Below, piece after piece: positions 1 to 5,122 of a stretch of DNA of 5,122 nt. The first letter of the stretch is position 1. Each line of letters starts with the position of its first letter. Below the pieces are notes generated by a model that saw only the letters and a list, made by a program, of their open reading frames with translations, was not told where the DNA came from and made no database searches. A program made the position numbers and the translations under genes. This DNA is from DATKMP01 sp035541775 (GTDB taxonomy: Bacteria > Bacteroidota > Ignavibacteria > UBA10030). Location of the stretch: the NCBI GenBank assembly GCA_035541775.1, contig DATKMP010000299.1, positions 1 to 5,122 of the forward strand. Direction: 5' to 3'.

Positions 1-773
1 TCCAGACGCTTGATGTTGCGGGCGCTTCCAGTAGTTCGCTGATATTCCCCACAAGCGGTCGAACATGGTTTGTAAAAAAACCGCGGGGTGCCATGTTGCT
101 GGTAATCGATTATGTCGGTTCCGGCGATTCATCTGCTGTACGAACATTTTATACCGATAGTGTCTTTCAGAAAATTTCGGGATTGACGTATGATATTATG
201 AATTTACGCGACGGCAGTATGACGCCATCGACACAGCATGTTAACCCTGCCCTGACCAAAACTCTAAAATTATATAATTCGGTTTTTTGGTACACAGATC
301 CTTCGCCAAGTTTGGTGATTTCACGGAAGGTGTTGTTTGATTATTGGAGCTCCAACGATGGCGGTCATTTAATTTATTCCGCTCAATTTACAGACCGGAC
401 CGTCAATCCCGATGCCGGCCATGCGTATCGCGACATTGCTCCGCTCGATAGTCTCGGCTGGACGGCGCTCAATGCAACGAGAGAAAGCGGAACATTGATT
501 GCCGATACGTATCCTGTGCTCAGTTTCAAAAAAATCTATATTGCGCCGACATTTCCAATCTATCCAAATGCTGCCGCAAAAAATATTTATTATTATCCGG
601 CAAATGCAACTTCCGGCGACCCCCAGACAAGCGTCGGTGTTATCGACGATACGAAACGTGTGGTCTTTTTAAGTTTCCCGTTGGATAAAATGTATGCCGC
701 ATATCCTGCCGGTCAAGGCGTGGTCGGCTTTTTCCATCAAGCGTTCAGCGACTTCGGTATTTCATTGCCATGA
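1..773 (+). CDS. C-terminal part of an envelope or secreted protein with a Rossmann-like (GATase1-like) domain; 5' end outside window
   Basis: The frame read from base 3 is open to the left edge, giving at least 256 residues. The first ATG (base 93) is preceded in frame by 30 sense codons and lies inside a continuous domain (WFVKKPRGAMLLVIDYV), so it is probably not the start. Visible elements, numbered from base 3: a hydrophobic strand and turn (LLVIDYVG, about 32-39), a YDIMNLRDG strand (63-71), YNSVFWYTDP (91-100), a helix followed by GGHLIYSAQF (120-129), a strand with VVFLSFPLDK (220-229), and a closing helix FFHQAFSDFGI. This alternation resembles the class I glutamine-amidotransferase-like fold found in secreted proteins of FCB bacteria. 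No cysteine occurs in the visible part, so a catalytic amidotransferase is unlikely. The protein ends right after this domain with no type IX sorting tail. Its stop overlaps the receptor start by four bases. Membership in the operon is firm; the fold is inferred from pattern and the function is unknown. Confidence 0.75.
   Translation, partial: QTLDVAGASSSSLIFPTSGRTWFVKKPRGAMLLVIDYVGSGDSSAVRTFYTDSVFQKISGLTYDIMNLRDGSMTPSTQHVNPALTKTLKLYNSVFWYTDPSPSLVISRKVLFDYWSSNDGGHLIYSAQFTDRTVNPDAGHAYRDIAPLDSLGWTALNATRESGTLIADTYPVLSFKKIYIAPTFPIYPNAAAKNIYYYPANATSGDPQTSVGVIDDTKRVVFLSFPLDKMYAAYPAGQGVVGFFHQAFSDFGISLP
770..773 (+). other. ATGA stop-start overlap between the first gene and the receptor
   Basis: The receptor ATG (770-772) overlaps the TGA stop (771-773) of the upstream gene. 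There is no clear Shine-Dalgarno sequence before it, so re-initiation by ribosomes ending the upstream gene is the simplest model for starting the receptor. The overlap is read directly; coupling is inferred. Confidence 0.8.
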
Positions 774-3646
774 ACAAATTCTTTTCATATTGCTTCTGTG
801 CGTGGGTTGTGTTTATCGGGTTGTGCACGTCGGCGTTTTCACAAACCGGTATTTTAAAAGGGCGCATCGTTGACCAAACAACCAAAGATGGATTGCCCAG
901 TGTCAACGTTGTGGTGAAAGGAACGTACTACGGCGCATCAACAGATTACGATGGAAACTATATTATGCCGAAGGTGAATCCCGGCACCTACGTTGTCGAA
1001 GTGAAATTGATCGGCTATAAATTAGTGCAATATCCTGCGGTGAAAATTAATAGCGGTGAAACAACCGTACTGGATATTTTTATGGAGGAAACTTCTCTTT
1101 CGCTCGGACAAGAAGTGGTTGTGGTGGGAGAAAAGCCGATGTTCAACATCGAAGAAACTTCCAGCAAGCGTTCGGTGAAAAGCGAAGACCTGTCTGTGGC
1201 AGCCGTGCAAAATGTTCAAGATGTTGTTGCGATGCAAGTCGGTGTGGTCAAGTCTGACGATCAAATTCATATTCGCGGCGGCAGAAGTTATGAAACGGCG
1301 TACATCGTCGATGGTATTTCGGTCCAAGACCCGATGGGAAGTACGGGATTCGGCGTTCAACTACCGCCAGGTTCCATTCAAGAAGCGGAAGTGATCACGG
1401 GTGGCTATGGCGCTGAGTATGGACAAGCAACTTCTGGTGTCGTAAATCTCACGACGAAGGATGGCGGCGATAAATATACGGGCTCACTTGGGCATAAACA
1501 AGATCATTTTGGATTGAACGATGATTCACGTTCAAATTTTAATACGGATATTTATGATTTTGCCCTCAGCGGCCCGGAACCTCTTACCACATATTTGTTG
1601 CCCGCACTGGGTGTTGATCTGCCCGGTAAAATAAGTTTTTTTGGAAATGCAAACACCAATCTCAGCGACGGTTACACGAGATGGGTTGAAACTATTGACA
1701 ACAATGGCTTGCCCACTGGCTGGGAGGTGAAAGCTCCTGGCGGCCTAAAATCCGGCATCATTGATCAATCTTGGCTTTCACCGCGCCGCAGCAATAATTG
1801 GTCTGGCTTCGGAAAGCTGACATGGAAAATTACACCGACGATGAAACTGGCGTACGCCGGCACGTATTCGCTTTCCGTCAATCAGAATTCGCAATCGATT
1901 CAAACGACGCTGGAATATGTTGAGCCGCAGCCGGGGTATCAATATCTTTTCCAAAACATTCCCGACAGCGCCAACACGTTTGCACAAGTCAACATTCAGC
2001 AATCGTTAACATTCACGCATACGCTGAATACGAAAACATTCTATGAACTTCGTCTCAGCCATTACACGGCGCATTTGCGCGCCGATGCAAATGGAAAATC
2101 GTGGGAGGATTATACTGAGCCAAAGGATATTGTCACGTTCCCGTTAATTTATCGTAATTTAAAAAGCGATACGGTGCTTGTTATTCCCGGCGACGGATTT
2201 TATGATGTCGGAAGCCCTTCAACGTGGCGAGATCAATACGTCAACGAATATACGGTAAAGTTAGATGTGACCAGTAACTTTGACGAAAAAAATAAATTCA
2301 AGTCCGGCATCGAAATGCGATTTCAAGATATGCAGATGATCGATATCTATGAACCGTGGGTTCAGCCGATGGGATATGACAACGATATTTATGCGGTGAA
2401 GCCGGCGTTAGGTGCAATTTACGCGCAGGATAATTTAACGTACGGCGGAATGGTGTTGAACTTCGGCCTGCGATTCGATTATTGGTTCCCCGGCAAATAT
2501 GTCGATGATGCGATGCATAATGATTCGTTGTCGATGGTGAGTCCGGCAATCCGGCAAAAATATTTTGACGATACGTATTCGATGTTCGGATTGCGATGGA
2601 AAGGGCGGCTCAGTCCGAGGTTAGCGATCGCACATCCAGTGTCGGATAACCAAACGCTTTTCTTTTCGTACGGACAGTATTCAAAATTCCCGCGGCCGGA
2701 TTATGTGTACACCAAACTGCTTCGCACCAATGCCCATGCAACGACGTTGACAATTGGAAATCCTGATTTGAATCCTGAAACGACCGTTGCATACGAACTG
2801 GGTATTCGCAATCAATTATCAGAAAACGATGTCCTCAATGTCACGGCGTACTACAAAGATATTTTTGATTACATCACCGCGGCAACCGTGCAAGTGCCTC
2901 AAACAAAATATTCGACCGGCAACTATACCACCTATATTAATTTGGATTATGCACGAACGCGCGGCATCGAAGTGGAATATAAAAAGCGGTACTCCGATTG
3001 GTTTCGCGGCGCGCTATCGGCATCATATTCCATTGGAACAGGAAAAAGTTCTTCGGCGGAAGAAGCCCTCTACAATATTCAGCAAGGATTAAGCGAGACG
3101 GTGAAAGAAAATTATCTTCCGTGGGACCGGCCGTTTGAAGGAACCATTGTCCTGAATTTCCATATCAACAAAAATAAAGCGTTGTTTGGTTTTGGCAATG
3201 GAATTTTAGACGATTATAATATTTATACCCGGTTCTTTTATCAATCGGGAATGCGCTATACGCCGCAGCTGTTAACCGGATATGATGCTGCAACAGGCCG
3301 TCCGATTTATACTGCCGATGCCAATAATCCGTACGGGATGGTCGGCGAAGACATTATGACGCTGGATTTAAATTTTGAAAAAGATATCGATATTTCATTC
3401 GCACAATTAGCGATTACGATTGAAATCAGTAATTTATTGAATCGACAAAATGTCCAGATTATTAATCCGCTTACCGGCACAGCATACACGCCGTATCAAG
3501 CAAACGGCAGCTGGACACCGACGCCGAATTATTGGAATGATCCGCACTATCCGGAAACGCAAGCGCCCATCGATACGTATCCGTACAACCCTGCACGATA
3601 TATGGAACCGCGCCACATTATGCTTGGAGCTGCACTGAGGTTTTAA
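770..3646 (+). CDS. TonB-dependent outer-membrane receptor with carboxypeptidase-regulatory-like N-terminal domain
   Basis: A complete 958-residue receptor. Residues 1-24 form a signal peptide with a probable signal peptidase I site at AFS|Q25. Residues 26-107 match a CarboxypepD_reg-like domain (LKGRIVDQTT, LPSVNVVVKGT, STDYDGNY, PGTYVVEVKLIGY). EVVVVG (115-120) is in the place where a TonB box usually follows this domain. The plug spans about 128-230, with IHIRGGR (166-172), AYIVDGISVQDP and YGAEYGQATSGVVNLTTK. The rest is a 22-strand-type barrel with typical late motifs (NQTLFFSYGQYSKFP, GNPDLNPETTVAYELGIR, RTRGIEVEYKKR), ending in an outer-membrane C-terminal strand with terminal Phe (LGAALRF). 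The family takes up a ligand across the outer membrane using TonB-ExbBD energy. The plug lacks SusC hallmarks and no SusD follows, so it is closer to Oar-like receptors. Mature protein has no cysteine. The ATG at 770 is supported by the signal peptide directly after it. The substrate is unknown. Confidence 0.96.
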   Translation: MNKFFSYCFCAWVVFIGLCTSAFSQTGILKGRIVDQTTKDGLPSVNVVVKGTYYGASTDYDGNYIMPKVNPGTYVVEVKLIGYKLVQYPAVKINSGETTVLDIFMEETSLSLGQEVVVVGEKPMFNIEETSSKRSVKSEDLSVAAVQNVQDVVAMQVGVVKSDDQIHIRGGRSYETAYIVDGISVQDPMGSTGFGVQLPPGSIQEAEVITGGYGAEYGQATSGVVNLTTKDGGDKYTGSLGHKQDHFGLNDDSRSNFNTDIYDFALSGPEPLTTYLLPALGVDLPGKISFFGNANTNLSDGYTRWVETIDNNGLPTGWEVKAPGGLKSGIIDQSWLSPRRSNNWSGFGKLTWKITPTMKLAYAGTYSLSVNQNSQSIQTTLEYVEPQPGYQYLFQNIPDSANTFAQVNIQQSLTFTHTLNTKTFYELRLSHYTAHLRADANGKSWEDYTEPKDIVTFPLIYRNLKSDTVLVIPGDGFYDVGSPSTWRDQYVNEYTVKLDVTSNFDEKNKFKSGIEMRFQDMQMIDIYEPWVQPMGYDNDIYAVKPALGAIYAQDNLTYGGMVLNFGLRFDYWFPGKYVDDAMHNDSLSMVSPAIRQKYFDDTYSMFGLRWKGRLSPRLAIAHPVSDNQTLFFSYGQYSKFPRPDYVYTKLLRTNAHATTLTIGNPDLNPETTVAYELGIRNQLSENDVLNVTAYYKDIFDYITAATVQVPQTKYSTGNYTTYINLDYARTRGIEVEYKKRYSDWFRGALSASYSIGTGKSSSAEEALYNIQQGLSETVKENYLPWDRPFEGTIVLNFHINKNKALFGFGNGILDDYNIYTRFFYQSGMRYTPQLLTGYDAATGRPIYTADANNPYGMVGEDIMTLDLNFEKDIDISFAQLAITIEISNLLNRQNVQIINPLTGTAYTPYQANGSWTPTPNYWNDPHYPETQAPIDTYPYNPARYMEPRHIMLGAALRF
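3636..3640 (+). promoter_or_regulatory. Shine-Dalgarno-like site of the PorV-like gene
   Basis: TGAGG lies five bases before the ATG at 3646 and inside the last codons of the receptor gene. It complements the anti-Shine-Dalgarno core of 16S rRNA at normal spacing and supports this start. The other two internal starts (770 and 4659) have no comparable purine stretch. The match is short and lies in coding sequence, so it may be partly chance. Confidence 0.5.
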
Positions 3647-3648
3647 TG
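3644..3648 (+). other. TAATG stop-start overlap between the receptor and the PorV-like gene
   Basis: The TAA stop of the receptor shares its last base with the ATG of the PorV-like gene. Together with the Shine-Dalgarno-like TGAGG just upstream, this points to coupled but possibly also independent initiation. The overlap is read directly; coupling is inferred. Confidence 0.8.
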
Positions 3649-4659
3649 AAACACATCATCTTCCATATTGTGTTGATTGTTGCTGCGGCGCAAACAGTAA
3701 TTTGCCAAAGCATTTTGCCGAATCTCGGCGGCCAGCGAGCGGGTATTTCCAGTTTGCAATTTTTGAAGATCGGTGTCGGCGGACAAGGTTCAGCCATGGA
3801 AGAATCGATGGCGGCCGTCGCCAACGATGTATCGGCGCTCTATTGGAATCCTGCCGGTGTCGTGTTAGATGAAAGCAACGGAGCGATGTTTGCTCATGCC
3901 GAATGGTTGGTAGATCTGAAGCATGATTTTATCGGCGCGATATACCACCTTACATCTGCTGATGTTGTCGGGTTGTCTTGTATTTCGTTGCGGACGGATG
4001 ATATGCCCGTGACGACGGAAACGCAGCCATTCGGCAATGGAACATATTTCCAGTACAGCGATCTTGCTATTGGATTGACGTATTCAAGAAAAATGACATC
4101 GCAATTTAGCTTTGGTGCAACCGCAAAATATGTCGAAGAAGATTTAGCTGTTTTAAAGATGAGAACATTCTTGTTCGACTTCGGCACGTTCTATAAAACC
4201 GGACTCGGTTCTTCCCGCATCGGAGTCGTTGTTTCGAATTTTGGCTCTGATGTTGCGCCAGCAGGCCAAGTAACGGCATTAGACGGTTCCACGATTTCTT
4301 CATTTCAATCGTTCACGCCGCCGACTGTTTTTAAATTGGGATTTGCCTTCGAGCCGTATCAAACAGAACAAAATCGTATTACAACGTCTGTCCAATTGAA
4401 TCATCCAAACGATAACGCAGAAGATATTCGTTTCGGGGTCGAATATGCTTGGAGCGAATGGCTGATGCTTCGTGCCGGACTTCGGCGCACTGTCGGCGGA
4501 TCGTGGCTATCGGCAAATTCCAACACAGCGGATAATTATTCATTTGGCATTGGTGTCGTTGCTCCGCTTTCTTTTACGAAACTGACATTTGATTATGCTT
4601 ACACTGATTTCGGTGATCTCGGAGCTGTGCACCGGATTTCTTGTTCCATGACGTATTGA
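3646..4659 (+). CDS. PorV/PorQ family (UPF0164-like) outer-membrane barrel protein
   Basis: A complete 337-residue protein. Residues 1-20 are a hydrophobic signal peptide, probably cut at VIC|Q21; the residues before Cys20 do not make a lipobox. The family signature is at 38-75: LQFLKIGVGGQGSAMEES, AVANDVSALYWNPAGVV, the same pattern as the PorV/UPF0164 N-terminus (a small-residue-rich stretch, then a D-x-x-ALYWNPAG motif). The remainder alternates short amphipathic strands and turns, as in a FadL-like barrel, and ends in an aromatic residue (SMTY). In Porphyromonas, PorV carries type IX secretion cargo at the outer membrane and PorQ anchors PorZ, but the family has many paralogues of unknown role. 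No type IX component or sorting domain is visible here. Coupling to the upstream receptor suggests a partner or parallel channel (inference). It is the only start here with a clear Shine-Dalgarno-like sequence. The family call is firm; a specific role as PorV is not. Confidence 0.9.
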   Translation: MKHIIFHIVLIVAAAQTVICQSILPNLGGQRAGISSLQFLKIGVGGQGSAMEESMAAVANDVSALYWNPAGVVLDESNGAMFAHAEWLVDLKHDFIGAIYHLTSADVVGLSCISLRTDDMPVTTETQPFGNGTYFQYSDLAIGLTYSRKMTSQFSFGATAKYVEEDLAVLKMRTFLFDFGTFYKTGLGSSRIGVVVSNFGSDVAPAGQVTALDGSTISSFQSFTPPTVFKLGFAFEPYQTEQNRITTSVQLNHPNDNAEDIRFGVEYAWSEWLMLRAGLRRTVGGSWLSANSNTADNYSFGIGVVAPLSFTKLTFDYAYTDFGDLGAVHRISCSMTY

Positions 4660-4661
4660 TG
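4657..4661 (+). other. TGATG stop-start overlap between the PorV-like gene and the lipoprotein gene
   Basis: The TGA stop of the PorV-like gene shares its last base with the ATG of the lipoprotein gene. No Shine-Dalgarno-like sequence precedes it. The signal peptide begins right at this ATG, which supports the start. Coupled translation is inferred. Confidence 0.8.
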
Positions 4662-5122
4662 AAACCTTTCATTATCATATTAATTTGTTTTGTCGCGTTG
4701 ACGGCATTCTTGAGCGGCTGCACGAGTAATCCTGTTGATATAGGGCCATATAAAAAGCTGCAAGATTCAACGTACGCCGTTAGTGACACTTCATATTTAG
4801 AAATCACTCCTCATTTTCAACTCGGCTTTTCTGGTCCAACAGCATTGTTGTCTGGTAAAGACCAATTGTTGTATGTTGCGGACACGAAAAATAATCGTGT
4901 TGTGATGATGGATATTGCAGGCGGTTATTTGGGAGAATGTCATATCTATCAACCGACGGCGCTGGCACAGGATTACAAATTAGATTTGTTGGTCGGCGGC
5001 GTCGATTCGGCAACAGGTGCGGGGACATTATACCGTGTTCATCTTGTGAATGTCCTGCACCAAATTGATTCTGCACAGATCACGATTATCCGGAAAGAAT
5101 CGTCGCATCCGCAGCGGCGCTT
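4659..5122 (+). CDS. Lipoprotein with NHL-type beta-propeller repeat, N-terminal part; 3' end outside window
   Basis: The frame begins at the ATG that overlaps the last base of the upstream stop and stays open for 154 codons to the right edge. Residues 1-21 form a lipoprotein signal: MKPF, a hydrophobic core, then LSGC with the lipidated Cys at 21. A short linker follows. Residues 56-93 resemble one NHL blade (GFSGPTALL, then LLYVADTKNNRVVMMDIAGG), with the typical VADT-xNNRVV core. Residues 98-127 look like a second, degenerate blade (QPTALAQ, LDLLVGG, TLYRVHL). NHL propellers usually bind proteins or carbohydrate or act as scaffolds; no catalytic motif is visible. The residues after Cys21 (TSNPVD) do not show the lysine plus acidic pattern of the known Bacteroidota lipoprotein export signal, so which face of the membrane it occupies is open. 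Its position behind a receptor and barrel suggests a surface or periplasmic accessory (inference). The full length cannot be known. Confidence 0.9.
   Translation, partial: MKPFIIILICFVALTAFLSGCTSNPVDIGPYKKLQDSTYAVSDTSYLEITPHFQLGFSGPTALLSGKDQLLYVADTKNNRVVMMDIAGGYLGECHIYQPTALAQDYKLDLLVGGVDSATGAGTLYRVHLVNVLHQIDSAQITIIRKESSHPQRR

Noticed and set aside
74..80. Run of seven A, with similar runs at 528-534 and 2286-2292
   Set aside because: Considered as phase-variation or frameshift sites, but all keep the frame, are coded as ordinary Lys codons, and are too short and too common here to argue for slippage.
1022..1360. A 112-codon open frame on the - strand
   Set aside because: It is antisense to the regulatory-like and plug domains of the receptor, rich in His and Arg as is usual for a shadow frame.
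2067..2084. Perfect 6-bp inverted repeat (CGGCGC / GCGCCG) with a 6-base loop
   Set aside because: It is in the middle of the receptor coding sequence, has no following T tract, and is short enough to arise by chance.
2787..3092. A 101-codon open frame on the + strand inside the receptor
   Set aside because: It lies wholly within the receptor gene in another frame, has no signal or domain pattern, and the receptor motifs run through this stretch in the main frame.
770..3646. SusC-type starch/glycan receptor
   Set aside because: The plug lacks the typical SusC sequence pattern and no SusD gene follows; the motifs fit a general or Oar-like TonB-dependent receptor better.
3646..4659. Specific assignment as porV or porQ of the type IX secretion system
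   Set aside because: The family has many paralogues, and no other type IX gene or C-terminal sorting domain is visible in the window.
4804..5076. A 90-codon open frame on the - strand
   Set aside because: It is antisense to the lipoprotein gene, whose lipobox and NHL blade are clear, and its own translation shows no recognisable motif.

Overview
The window is a gene-dense stretch of what looks like one operon. Four genes lie head to tail on the + strand with no intergenic bases; the first is cut by the left edge and the last by the right edge. The content is typical of outer-membrane gene sets in the Fibrobacterota-Chlorobiota-Bacteroidota (FCB) group: a TonB-dependent receptor with an N-terminal carboxypeptidase-regulatory-like domain, a PorV/PorQ-like outer-membrane barrel, and a lipoprotein with an NHL-type repeat. 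The style of the receptor (Oar-like rather than SusC-like), its pairing with a PorV-like gene, and the moderate base composition recall Ignavibacteria, Chlorobiota or Kryptonia-like lineages more than classic gut Bacteroides. That placement is inference from protein style, not a search.

Layout: 1-773 is the 3' part of an envelope or secreted protein with an apparent Rossmann-like, glutamine-amidotransferase-like C-terminal domain. Its frame is open to the left edge, so its true start is outside the window. 770-3646 is a complete 958-residue TonB-dependent receptor. 3646-4659 is a complete 337-residue PorV/PorQ family (UPF0164-like) barrel. 4659-5122 is the 5' part of a lipoprotein that starts a beta-propeller-like fold. 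The three junctions are ATGA, TAATG and TGATG overlaps, so translation is probably coupled. No promoter, terminator, RNA gene, mobile element or CRISPR array could be supported.

Working model (inference): the receptor imports, or passes energy to the handling of, a ligand at the outer membrane. The PorV-like barrel and the two flanking proteins would be accessory partners, taking the place that a SusD lipoprotein has in SusCD systems. No SusD, no type IX secretion sorting domain and no substrate-indicating enzyme are visible, so the substrate cannot be named. The gene families are recognisable; the undescribed part is the function of the four-gene set as a unit.
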